From Lachnospiraceae bacterium (GTDB lineage: Bacteria > Bacillota > Clostridia > Lachnospirales > Lachnospiraceae): 64,000 nucleotides of DNA. The notes under the pieces are model-generated. The model saw nothing but the letters and a program-made list of their open reading frames with translations, had not been told where the DNA came from and searched no databases. Position 1 is the stretch's first letter, and every line of letters begins with the position of its first letter. Of this stretch, positions 40,820 to 49,547 are shown in pieces. The translations under genes and the position numbers were made by a program. The stretch lies in the NCBI GenBank assembly GCA_029227035.1, contig JAQXZD010000099.1, positions 1 to 64,000 of the forward strand, written 5' to 3'.

Positions 40820-41623
40820 ATGTTGGAATTATGCAGTATTGCAAGCGGAAGCAGCGGAAATTGCATATGTGTCGGTTCGGATGACTGCCACATACTGATT
40901 GACGCAGGCATCAGCGGAAAGAGAATTGAACAGGGACTCAATTCCATTGATTTGAAGAGTCAGGAGATGCAGGGGATTTTTGTTACCCATGAGCATATCG
41001 ACCATATTGCGGGACTCGGCGTGATGGCAAGAAGGTACGGACTGCCGATGTATGCCACCCAGGGAACCATTGAAGCAATCAAAAATACATCTTCTGTGGG
41101 AAAAATTGATGAGGAACTGTTTCATCCGGTATGTCCGGAGGAAGAAATTACCATTCAGGATTTGTCTATTACACCCATTGCCATTTCCCATGATGCGGCG
41201 GAGCCGGTGGCTTACCGGATTCGAAGCGGGCAGCAGCAGGCAGCGGTGGTGACGGATCTTGGCAATTACGACGAAGAACTGGTAGGAAAACTGCAGGGAC
41301 TGGATTTGCTGCTTCTGGAAGCAAATCATGATATACATATGCTGGAGACAGGCGTATATCCTTATCCGCTGAAGCGGAGAATTATGGGAGACAGAGGGCA
41401 TCTGTCGAATGAGCGGAGCGGGCAACTGCTCGGCGAACTTCTTCATGATAGATTTGGTGCAGTGATGCTTGGGCATCTGAGTAAAGAAAACAATTACGAG
41501 GAGCTTGCCTATGAGGCGGTGCGTCTGGAGGTTACGATGGGCGATAATCCGTACAAGGCAGACGATTTCCCGATGCAGGTGGCAAAGCGGGATACGGTTT
41601 CTCCTGTAATGCGGGCAGAGTGA
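40820..41623 (+). CDS. MBL-fold metallohydrolase (WalJ/YycJ-like)
   Basis: SGSSGNCICVGSDDCHILIDAGISGKRIEQGL, FVTHEHIDHIAGLGVMARRY. Confidence 0.92.
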   Translation: MLELCSIASGSSGNCICVGSDDCHILIDAGISGKRIEQGLNSIDLKSQEMQGIFVTHEHIDHIAGLGVMARRYGLPMYATQGTIEAIKNTSSVGKIDEELFHPVCPEEEITIQDLSITPIAISHDAAEPVAYRIRSGQQQAAVVTDLGNYDEELVGKLQGLDLLLLEANHDIHMLETGVYPYPLKRRIMGDRGHLSNERSGQLLGELLHDRFGAVMLGHLSKENNYEELAYEAVRLEVTMGDNPYKADDFPMQVAKRDTVSPVMRAE

Positions 41624-41646
41624 AAGTGAAAGGAGAATAGAACATT

Positions 41647-41931
41647 ATGGAAAATGCAATCAAAAAGACAATTATCACTGTTGTTGGAAAGGATACCGTT
41701 GGAATTATCGCAAAGGTGTGTACCTATCTGGCAGATAACGGAATCAATGTACTGGATATCTCACAGACAATTGTGTCCGGTTACTTTAATATGATGATGA
41801 TTGTTGATATGAGCGGGGCAACAAAAGCCTTTGCCGAGATTTCGGAGGAGATGGACCAGCTTGGCGATCAGATTGGAGTTGCCATCAAGTGCCAGCGCGA
41901 GGAAATATTTGAAAAAATGCATCGTATATAA
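41647..41931 (+). CDS. ACT-domain protein (UPF0237 type)
   Basis: [33 protein letters not shown]. Confidence 0.92.
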   Translation: MENAIKKTIITVVGKDTVGIIAKVCTYLADNGINVLDISQTIVSGYFNMMMIVDMSGATKAFAEISEEMDQLGDQIGVAIKCQREEIFEKMHRI

Positions 41932-41945
41932 GAAGGAGCAGACGG

Positions 41946-43310
41946 ATGATTAATATCGGTGAAGTAATAGAAACAAATGATATGATTGAGAAGGAAAATC
42001 TGGACGTTCGGACCATTACGCTGGGCATCAGCCTGCTGGATTGTATTGATTCCGATCTGGATCGCCTGAATGAAAAGATTTTTGACAAGATTACAACGGT
42101 TGCAAAGGATCTGGTGGCAGTAGGAGAGGATATTGAGAACCATTATTGTATTCCGATTGTCAACAAGCGAATTTCCGTGACACCGATTGCACTGGTGGGA
42201 GGTTCGGCCTGCAAGAAGCCGGAGGATTTTGTGACCATCGCGCACACACTGGATCGTGCGGCAAAGAAGGTCGGAGTCAATCTGATTGGCGGTTATTCCG
42301 CAATTGTATCTAAGGGTATGACAAAGGCAGATGAGAATCTGATTCGCTCCATTCCGCAGGCACTGGCGGAGACGGATGTGGTGTGCAGCTCCGTGAATGT
42401 GGGCTCCACCAAGACCGGTATCAATATGGATGCGGTACGTCTGATGGGAGAGATTATTAAAAAGACTGCAGAGGAAGCTCACAAAAAGGGTATCTTCGGC
42501 TGTGACAAGCTGGTGGTATTCTGCAATGCGCCGGACGATAATCCGTTTATGGCGGGAGCTTTCCACGGTGTGACAGAGGCAGATGCCATCATAAACGTTG
42601 GTGTCAGCGGACCGGGAGTGGTTAAGACCGCACTGGAGAAAGTACGCGGAGAGAGCTTTGAGGTACTCTGCGAGACCATCAAAAAGACCGCCTTTAAGGT
42701 AACCCGTGTGGGACAGCTTGTGGCAAAGGAAGCATCCGCAAAGCTTGGCATTCCGTTTGGAATTATCGATTTGTCCCTGGCACCGACTCCGGCAATCGGA
42801 GACAGTGTGGCAGACATTCTCTGTGAGATCGGACTGGAGCATGCGGGCGCACCGGGTACCACGGCAGCCCTTGCCCTTTTGAACGATCAGGTAAAGAAGG
42901 GCGGAATCATGGCTTCTTCCTACGTGGGTGGTTTAAGCGGCGCCTTTATTCCGGTCAGTGAGGATCAGGGTATGATCAATGCCGTTGAAGCGGGCGCACT
43001 GACACTGGAGAAGCTTGAGGCAATGACCTGTGTCTGCTCCGTCGGACTGGATATGATTGCTATTCCGGGAGATACAAAGGCAACAACGATTGCCGGTATC
43101 GTAGCGGATGAGATGGCAATCGGAATGATTAACCAGAAGACCACGGCGGTACGTCTGATTCCTGCAATTGGTAAGGATGTGGGCGAAATCGTCGAGTTCG
43201 GAGGACTGTTCGGTTATGCGCCGATTATGCCGGTCAACAAATTCTCCTGTGACGATTTCATCAATCGAAAAGGACGTATTCCGGCACCTGTGCACAGTTT
43301 CAAAAACTGA
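41946..43310 (+). CDS. PFL-like family protein (UPF0210)
   Basis: [16 protein letters not shown]... and paired with upstream ACT protein, the usual arrangement. Confidence 0.92.
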   Translation: MINIGEVIETNDMIEKENLDVRTITLGISLLDCIDSDLDRLNEKIFDKITTVAKDLVAVGEDIENHYCIPIVNKRISVTPIALVGGSACKKPEDFVTIAHTLDRAAKKVGVNLIGGYSAIVSKGMTKADENLIRSIPQALAETDVVCSSVNVGSTKTGINMDAVRLMGEIIKKTAEEAHKKGIFGCDKLVVFCNAPDDNPFMAGAFHGVTEADAIINVGVSGPGVVKTALEKVRGESFEVLCETIKKTAFKVTRVGQLVAKEASAKLGIPFGIIDLSLAPTPAIGDSVADILCEIGLEHAGAPGTTAALALLNDQVKKGGIMASSYVGGLSGAFIPVSEDQGMINAVEAGALTLEKLEAMTCVCSVGLDMIAIPGDTKATTIAGIVADEMAIGMINQKTTAVRLIPAIGKDVGEIVEFGGLFGYAPIMPVNKFSCDDFINRKGRIPAPVHSFKN

Positions 43311-43325
43311 CGCGATAAGCGATGA

Positions 43326-43391
43326 AAATGAAAAGAAAGAAGCTCTGGAAAGAAAATTTATTTGCTTTCCAGAGCTTCTTTCTTTTCATTT
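43326..43391. repeat. Perfect 27-bp inverted repeat, 12-nt loop
   Basis: aaatgaaaagaaagaagctctggaaag ... ctttccagagcttctttcttttcattt. Confidence 0.95.
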
Positions 43392-43395
43392 GAGG

Positions 43396-43644
43396 AGCAA
43401 CGCGATCACGAGGAAATCAGAGATTTCCGAGTCGTCGCTTATCGCGTCCCAAAAACAACGCGACAGCCCGCGCACGAGGAAATCTGTGATTTCCGAGTCG
43501 ACGCGTCTCGTAGCGTAATATATCAGAGCAACGCGATCACGAGGAAATCAGAGATTTCCGAGTCGTCGCTTATCGCGTCCCAAAATAATGCGACAGCCCG
43601 CGCACGAGGAAATCTGTGATTTCCGAGTCGACGCGTCTCGTAGC
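43396..43644. repeat. Tandem palindromic repeat array: ~118-bp unit x2 (period 131), each containing two ~65-bp palindromic monomers
   Basis: cacgaggaaatcWgWgatttccgagtcg at 43407, 43473, 43538 and 43603. Confidence 0.95.
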
Positions 43645-43647
43645 TTA

Positions 43648-44160
43648 TTACACACTAAAGGGTTTAACTTCTTTCATTAATTCATTGATTAAATAATTCT
43701 TTATATCGGTTATATGTTGAGGAAAATAGTTCGGTTTCCTGGATTCAAAGGCTAAAATTCTCTTTAATTTGCGTTCCAATTCGTTTACTGTTTCTGCTCT
43801 GCGAATAATTACATGTTTACCACAAGAACTAAATTCATGGTCTATGTATTTTTCAATAATAGGATAGCAGGAACTTATTTTATATAATGCCTCTTTAGTT
43901 GTTTTTCCTATATGATAATAGCAACTTCTTAAATCCTTATTTGGTAGTTCCAAGCACTTTTGGTAATAAGATTTTTGCGCATCAGTCCGATGGCTAATGT
44001 CACTTGTTGGGATAGCCCAATACAACCCTTCAATTAAATTATCCTTAATGCAACAATATATCGGGCGTTTGTTGCCATTATAGCAATCACAATCGCCACC
44101 AATATCACGTACTAATTGCAAAAAGTCTTTTTTGATAATATATAGTCCATGTTCTTGCAC
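43648..44160 (-). CDS. Probable type III toxin-antitoxin endoribonuclease toxin (ToxN/AbiQ/CptN-like)
   Basis: 170 aa; RPIYCCIKDNLIEGLYWAIPTSDISHRT, YYHIGKTTKEALYKISSCYPIIEKYI, KHVIIRRAETVNELERKLKRIL; GTG start, SD aggaga; preceded by pseudoknot-repeat RNA and terminator. Confidence 0.75.
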   Translation of the reverse strand: MQEHGLYIIKKDFLQLVRDIGGDCDCYNGNKRPIYCCIKDNLIEGLYWAIPTSDISHRTDAQKSYYQKCLELPNKDLRSCYYHIGKTTKEALYKISSCYPIIEKYIDHEFSSCGKHVIIRRAETVNELERKLKRILAFESRKPNYFPQHITDIKNYLINELMKEVKPFSV

Positions 44161-44177
44161 TTTATCTCCTGAATAAT

Positions 44178-44203
44178 AGAAAAAGCCTATATTTTTATAG
44201 GCT
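44178..44203 (-). terminator. Intrinsic terminator between antitoxin RNA and toxin
   Basis: minus strand AGCCTATA AAAA TATAGGCT TTTTC. Confidence 0.9.
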
Positions 44204-44351
44204 CTCTATTCGTGTAATTTAGTAACGCCACACGACAGGCGTATTTCTTCGATTCATACATTTCAAACACTAATGACCTGTGTTTTTTAATCAATCTACT
44301 TAATTTGGAAGCGCCAAGTAGCAAGCGCATAAGAGAACAATTTGTTCTCTT
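44204..44351 (-). ncRNA. Candidate type III antitoxin RNA with three tandem H-type pseudoknot units
   Basis: Minus-strand units at 44328-44296, 44283-44254, 44242-44210 share the architecture 4-bp stem / loop / stem / 9-nt NNNNAAATN-like linker / loop complement; -10 TATAAT at 44363-44358. Confidence 0.75.
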
Positions 44352-44599
44352 GTTTGTATTATACACAATTATAGAAAAATTAACAGCACTCAATACATAG
44401 AAAACTAACAGAAAATCTCTACTTGAATTTGTATAAATTAACGAAATTTACAATTCATCAGATAATACAAAGTAAAATGAAAATGTATTGCAATTATGCG
44501 CACAAGTTGGCATAATAAGAGCAGGCAGAAGTTGACTTAGAGAAAGAAATTAAGATTCCGGAGCCTTGACAAGCTGAAAAAACCATGGTTAAATAAGAA

Positions 44600-44668
44600 C
44601 AGTTATATGACTGACGGAAGTGGAATCAACCACATGAAGTATAACAGTAAAAGCCGACCGTCTGGGCG
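44600..44668 (+). ncRNA. ZTP riboswitch (pfl motif)
   Basis: atatgactgacggaagtggaatcaaccacatgaag...aagccgaccgtctgggc matches the pfl core, upstream of purine genes. Confidence 0.92.
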
Positions 44669-44693
44669 CCATGCCCGGTCGTGTTGGCTTTTT
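44652..44693 (+). terminator. Riboswitch expression-platform terminator
   Basis: agccgaccg...cggtcgtgttggctttttat overlaps the 3' aptamer element. Confidence 0.8.
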
Positions 44694-44718
44694 ATTTAAA
44701 TAACAGGAGGAAATGCAA

Positions 44719-45432
44719 ATGAACAAGGTATCACTTGCGGCAGAATTATCTGCGACAACGTATCCGGGACGGGGTATCGTCATCGGACGTTCTAAGGATG
44801 GAAAGAAGGCAGTTACGGCATATTTTATCATGGGTAGAAGTGCCAACAGCAGAAACCGCGTATTTGTGGAGGACGGCGAGGGCATTCGTACACAGGCGTT
44901 TGATCCGTCCAAGCTGGAGGATCCGAGTCTGATTATCTATGCGCCGGTGCGTGTGCTCGGCAACAAGACCATTGTGACAAACGGAGACCAGACGGATACG
45001 ATTTATGAGCTGATGGACAAGCAGCAGACCTTTGAGCAGTCTCTGCGAACCAGAGAGTTTGAGCCGGATGCGCCGAATTATACACCTCGCATTTCCGGAA
45101 TCATGCATATCGACAAGGGTGAGTTCAATTACGCCATGTCCATTTTGAAGAGCAACAACGGAAATCCGGATGCGTGCAACCGTTATACCTTTGCATATTC
45201 CAATCCGGTGGCAGGTGAGGGACATTTCATCCATACCTATATGGGAGATGGCAATCCGCTTCCGAGCTTTGAGGGAGAGCCGACCTGGGTGGAGATTGAC
45301 GGAGATATCGACAGCTTTACCGATATGGTATGGAAGAACCTGAACGAGGACAATAAAGTGTCCCTTTTTGTACGTTTTATCGACATTGAGACCGGGGCTT
45401 ACGAGTCCAGAATCGTAAACAAGAACAAGTAG
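44719..45432 (+). CDS. IMP cyclohydrolase (standalone); ORF-track start 44713
   Basis: YPGRGIVIGRSKDGKKAVTAYFIMGRSANSRNRVF; adjacent to AICAR transformylase. Confidence 0.88.
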   Translation: MNKVSLAAELSATTYPGRGIVIGRSKDGKKAVTAYFIMGRSANSRNRVFVEDGEGIRTQAFDPSKLEDPSLIIYAPVRVLGNKTIVTNGDQTDTIYELMDKQQTFEQSLRTREFEPDAPNYTPRISGIMHIDKGEFNYAMSILKSNNGNPDACNRYTFAYSNPVAGEGHFIHTYMGDGNPLPSFEGEPTWVEIDGDIDSFTDMVWKNLNEDNKVSLFVRFIDIETGAYESRIVNKNK

Positions 45433-45448
45433 ACGAGAGGAGAAAATA

Positions 45449-46627
45449 ATGCAGGAATATGAATTAAAGTATGGATGTAACCCGAACCAGAAACCTTCCA
45501 GAATCTATATGCAGGAAGGTGAGCTTCCAATCAAGGTATTGTCCGGCAGAGCCGGTTATATCAATTTTCTGGATGCCTTCAATGGATGGCAGCTTGTGAG
45601 AGAGTTGAAGAAGGCAACCGGACTTCCGGCGGCAGCATCTTTTAAGCATGTATCACCGGCGGGAGCAGCCGTGGGACTTCCTCTTTCCGATGTGGAGAAG
45701 AAGATCTACTGGGTGGACGATATGGATATCGAGTTTACTCCGCTTGCCAATGCATATATCCGCGCGAGAGGCGCAGACCGTATGTCTTCCTTCGGAGATT
45801 TTATTTCCCTGTCGGATGTCTGCGATAAAGAGACGGCACTGGTTATCAAAAGAGAGGTGTCGGACGGTGTGATTGCTCCGGGTTATACCGAGGAGGCGCT
45901 GGAAATCTTAAAGCAGAAGAAAAAGGGAAATTACTGCGTGATTGAGATGGATCCGGATTATGAACCGGCTCCGATTGAGCGCAAGGATGTGTTTGGAATT
46001 ACCTTTGAGCAGGGAAGAAACGAGCTTCACATTGATGACAAGTTTTTTGACAATATCGTAACACAGAACAAGGAGCTGCCGCAACAGGCGAAGATTGATC
46101 TTGCAATCGCCATGATTACGTTAAAGTATACGCAGTCGAACTCGGTATGCTATGTCAAGGGCGGACAGGCAATCGGTATCGGTGCAGGACAGCAGTCCAG
46201 AATCCACTGTACCCGTCTTGCCGGTTCGAAGGCGGACAACTGGTGGTTGCGTCAGTCTCCGCAGGTGCTGGGACTTCAGTTCGTGGACGGCATCAAGCGT
46301 GCAGACCGTGACAATGCAATCGATTTGTACATGGGCGAGGATTATATGGATGTCCTTGCAGACGGCGCGTGGGAGAAGATTTTCAAGGTGAAGCCGGATG
46401 TCTTTACTGCCGAGGAGAAGCGAGCATGGCTGGATAAGAATACGGATGTAGCTCTTGGTTCGGATGCCTTTTTCCCATTCGGGGACAACATTGAGCGTGC
46501 ACACAAGAGCGGCGTGAAGTATGTTGCAGAGCCGGGCGGCTCTGTGCGTGATGATAACGTGATTGAGACCTGTGATAAGTATGGAATGGTAATGAGCTTT
46601 ACAGGAATCCGTCTGTTCCATCATTAA
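45449..46627 (+). CDS. purH: Phosphoribosylaminoimidazolecarboxamide formyltransferase (PurH AICARFT domain only)
   Basis: LKYGCNPNQKPSRIY, AASFKHVSPAGAAVG, FGDFISLSDVCD, NSVCYVKGGQAIGIGAGQQSRIHCTRLAG. Confidence 0.95.
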   Translation: MQEYELKYGCNPNQKPSRIYMQEGELPIKVLSGRAGYINFLDAFNGWQLVRELKKATGLPAAASFKHVSPAGAAVGLPLSDVEKKIYWVDDMDIEFTPLANAYIRARGADRMSSFGDFISLSDVCDKETALVIKREVSDGVIAPGYTEEALEILKQKKKGNYCVIEMDPDYEPAPIERKDVFGITFEQGRNELHIDDKFFDNIVTQNKELPQQAKIDLAIAMITLKYTQSNSVCYVKGGQAIGIGAGQQSRIHCTRLAGSKADNWWLRQSPQVLGLQFVDGIKRADRDNAIDLYMGEDYMDVLADGAWEKIFKVKPDVFTAEEKRAWLDKNTDVALGSDAFFPFGDNIERAHKSGVKYVAEPGGSVRDDNVIETCDKYGMVMSFTGIRLFHH

Positions 46628-46728
46628 TCAGAATAGTTATAACAAAAGTGACTCTGACACCGAAACCACGGTTGAGGTGAAAGGTATGGCATAAGAATAA
46701 GGGAGCGCTGCGCAAGCAGCGTTTACTG

Positions 46729-46759
46729 GCTGTACCCATTTGGAGGGTACAGCTTTTTT
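46729..46759 (+). terminator. Intrinsic terminator
   Basis: gctgtaccc atttgga gggtacagc tttttt. Confidence 0.92.
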
Positions 46760-46810
46760 ATTTCATACTTTTGTAAAAAGGAACTTATTAAAATATGTGT
46801 AGGAGAAAAT

Positions 46811-47068
46811 ATGGAGACAAGAATTGCATTGATTGGAATCATTGTGGAGAATGATGAGGCAGCGGAGCCATTGAATCATCTGCTGCATGAATACAGGGAG
46901 TGTGTGGTCGGAAGAATGGGAATTCCGTACCGGGACAAGGGTGTGAACATTATCAGCGTTGCGGTGGATGCACCGCAGGATGAGATTAACGCCCTGTCCG
47001 GAAAAATAGGAAGATTGGATGGCGTAAGTGCCAAGACGGTATATTCAAATGTTAAGGGAAGTCGTTGA
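46811..47068 (+). CDS. TM1266-type iron-only hydrogenase system putative regulator
   Basis: ALIGIIVENDEAAEPLNHLLHEYRECVVGRMGIPYRDKGVNIISVAVDAPQDEINALSGKIGRLDGVSAKTVYS. Confidence 0.88.
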   Translation: METRIALIGIIVENDEAAEPLNHLLHEYRECVVGRMGIPYRDKGVNIISVAVDAPQDEINALSGKIGRLDGVSAKTVYSNVKGSR

Positions 47069-48092
47069 TCGGATTCAAAAGGAACAGAACATCAGCAGGG
47101 AAGACCTGGCCCTGCTTCTTACGGCAGGGGACGAAGAGATTGCCTGCCTTAAGGAAAAGGCACGAGAGGTGGCAGATGAGGTGTATGGAAAGCAGATTTT
47201 TATCCGAGGTCTGATAGAATTCACCAATTACTGTAAAAATGACTGCCTCTACTGCGGAATACGAAGAAGCAACCGGTGTGCAGAGCGTTACCGGCTTTCA
47301 GAGGAGGAGATTTTATCCTGCTGCGAGAATGGATATGCCCTGGGATTTCGGACGTTTGTGCTTCAGGGCGGAGAGGATTCTTATTTTACGGATGAGAAAA
47401 TCTGTGCCCTGATTCGAAAGATTAAGGCAGGTTATCCGGACTGTGCCCTGACGCTCTCCATCGGAGAGAAGGAAAAAGACAGCTATCAGGCATATTTTGA
47501 TGCGGGAGCGGACCGTTATCTGCTTCGGCATGAGACCGCGGACGAAGCACATTACAGGCGGCTGCACCCGGCGGAGATGTCCCTTGTGCACAGGAAGCAG
47601 TGCCTGCGGAACTTAAAGGAAATCGGCTATCAGGTGGGGTGCGGATTTATGGTGGGCTCACCGGGACAGACTGTGGATACGTTGTATGAGGATCTGCAGT
47701 TTATTCGGAAGCTGCAGCCCCACATGGTGGGAATCGGCCCCTTTATCCCCCAGAAGGACACGCCTTTTGGAGCGGAAAAGGTGGGCACACTGGAAATGAC
47801 GCTTCGGCTTCTTTCTATTATCCGCCTGCTTTTGCCGCGTGTACTTCTTCCGGCAACCACGGCGCTTGGAACCATTCATCCGCTGGGGCGGGAAAAAGGA
47901 ATTCAGGCCGGAGCCAATGTGGTGATGCCGAATCTGTCCCCGGTTGCCGTAAGGGATAAGTACCTGCTTTACGACAATAAGATTTGTACCGTAGATGAGG
48001 CGGCAGAGTGCAGATATTGTATGCAGCGGCGCATGGAAGGGATTGGCTATCAGGTGGTAGTAGACAGAGGGGATTACAGAGAACAGAGATAG
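47049..48092 (+). CDS. hydE: [FeFe]-hydrogenase H-cluster radical SAM maturase HydE
   Basis: FTNYCKNDCLYCGIRRSN radical-SAM motif; adjacent to hydG and hydF. Confidence 0.93.
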   Translation: MLREVVDRIQKEQNISREDLALLLTAGDEEIACLKEKAREVADEVYGKQIFIRGLIEFTNYCKNDCLYCGIRRSNRCAERYRLSEEEILSCCENGYALGFRTFVLQGGEDSYFTDEKICALIRKIKAGYPDCALTLSIGEKEKDSYQAYFDAGADRYLLRHETADEAHYRRLHPAEMSLVHRKQCLRNLKEIGYQVGCGFMVGSPGQTVDTLYEDLQFIRKLQPHMVGIGPFIPQKDTPFGAEKVGTLEMTLRLLSIIRLLLPRVLLPATTALGTIHPLGREKGIQAGANVVMPNLSPVAVRDKYLLYDNKICTVDEAAECRYCMQRRMEGIGYQVVVDRGDYREQR

Positions 48093-48107
48093 ATAAAGGA
48101 GAATACT

Positions 48108-49535
48108 ATGTACGATGTAAAATCATTAAAAGCGGAGGAATTTATCTCCGACGAGGAAATCAGAGAGACGCTGGCATATGCCGATGCCAACAGGGACAAT
48201 ATGGAGTTGGTGGATGCCATCATTGAGAAGGCGAAGGAGCGCAAAGGATTAAACCACAGGGAGGCATCCGTGCTTCTGGCGTGCGAAAATGAGGAAAAAA
48301 TTCAGGAAATTTATGAGCTTGCGCAGCAGATTAAGAAGGATTTTTACGGAAACCGGATTGTCATGTTTGCACCGCTGTATCTGTCCAATTACTGCGTAAA
48401 CGGCTGTGTATACTGCCCGTATCATATGAAAAATAAGCATATTGCGCGCAAAAAGCTGACACAGGAGGAGATTGTGAAGGAAGTGACGGCGCTTCAGGAT
48501 ATGGGACACAAGCGTCTTGCCATTGAAGCGGGAGAGGATCCGGTAAACAATCCGATCGAGTATATTCTGGAGTGTATCAAGACCATTTACAGCATCAAGC
48601 ATAAGAACGGTGCCATCCGCCGCGTAAATGTCAATATTGCGGCAACCACGGTGGAGAATTACCGTAAGCTCAAGGATGCGGGAATCGGGACTTATGTGCT
48701 GTTTCAGGAGACCTACCACAAGGAAAGCTATGAACAGCTTCATCCGACCGGACCGAAGCATGATTATGCGTACCACACAGAGGCCATGGACCGTGCCATG
48801 GAGGGCGGTATTGATGATGTGGGACTTGGCGTGCTCTTTGGACTGGACAAGTATCGTTATGAGTTTGCAGGTCTTCTCATGCATGCGGAGCATCTGGAAG
48901 CAGTTCACGGTGTGGGACCGCATACCATCAGTGTTCCACGCCTTAAGAGAGCGGATGATATAGATCCGACTGCTTTTGACAACGGCATCAGTGATGATAT
49001 TTTTGCAAAAATCTGTGCGCTGATTCGTATTTCCGTGCCATATACCGGAATGATTATCTCAACCCGTGAGAGTCAGGCAGTGCGCGAAAAGGTGCTGCCG
49101 CTTGGAGTGTCCCAGATCAGCGGCGCCTCCAAAACCAGTGTGGGCGGCTATGCAGATCCGGAGGCAGAGAAGCTTGCAAACGAGACTTCGGAGCAGTTTG
49201 ACGTCAGTGACCAGAGAACGCTGGATGAAGTGGTGAACTGGCTGATGAAGCTGGGATATATTCCTTCTTTCTGTACGGCATGCTACCGGGAAGGCAGAAC
49301 CGGAGACCGTTTTATGGCACTCTGCAAAAACATGCAGATTTTAAACTGCTGTCACCCGAATGCGCTTATGACCTTAAAGGAATATCTGGAGGATTATGCA
49401 AGCGAGGAGACCAGAAAACTGGGAATGGAGCTGATTGAGCGCGAGCTTGAGAAGATTCCGAATCCGAAGGTGAAGCAGACTACCTATGAGCACATTCACG
49501 ATATCTCGGAAGGAAAGAGAGACTTTCGTTTTTAA
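48108..49535 (+). CDS. hydG: [FeFe]-hydrogenase H-cluster radical SAM maturase HydG
   Basis: YLSNYCVNGCVYCPYHMKNKHIARKKLTQEEI; C-terminal FCTACYREGRTGDRFM. Confidence 0.96.
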   Translation: MYDVKSLKAEEFISDEEIRETLAYADANRDNMELVDAIIEKAKERKGLNHREASVLLACENEEKIQEIYELAQQIKKDFYGNRIVMFAPLYLSNYCVNGCVYCPYHMKNKHIARKKLTQEEIVKEVTALQDMGHKRLAIEAGEDPVNNPIEYILECIKTIYSIKHKNGAIRRVNVNIAATTVENYRKLKDAGIGTYVLFQETYHKESYEQLHPTGPKHDYAYHTEAMDRAMEGGIDDVGLGVLFGLDKYRYEFAGLLMHAEHLEAVHGVGPHTISVPRLKRADDIDPTAFDNGISDDIFAKICALIRISVPYTGMIISTRESQAVREKVLPLGVSQISGASKTSVGGYADPEAEKLANETSEQFDVSDQRTLDEVVNWLMKLGYIPSFCTACYREGRTGDRFMALCKNMQILNCCHPNALMTLKEYLEDYASEETRKLGMELIERELEKIPNPKVKQTTYEHIHDISEGKRDFRF

Positions 49536-49547
49536 GGAGGACAGGGC

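Noticed and set aside
43168-43619. ORFs 43168-43518 and 43362-43619
   Set aside because: Overlap the UPF0210 gene end and translate through the hairpin and tandem palindromic repeats; low-complexity artefacts
43396-43644. Possible mini-CRISPR (28-bp repeat x4 with ~37-bp spacers)
   Set aside because: Spacers 1 and 3 are almost identical and part of a larger 131-bp tandem unit; repeats are palindromic monomers and there are no cas genes
44187-44393. 68-aa minus-strand ORF
   Set aside because: Lies over the promoter, pseudoknot repeats and terminator of the candidate antitoxin RNA; no coding evidence
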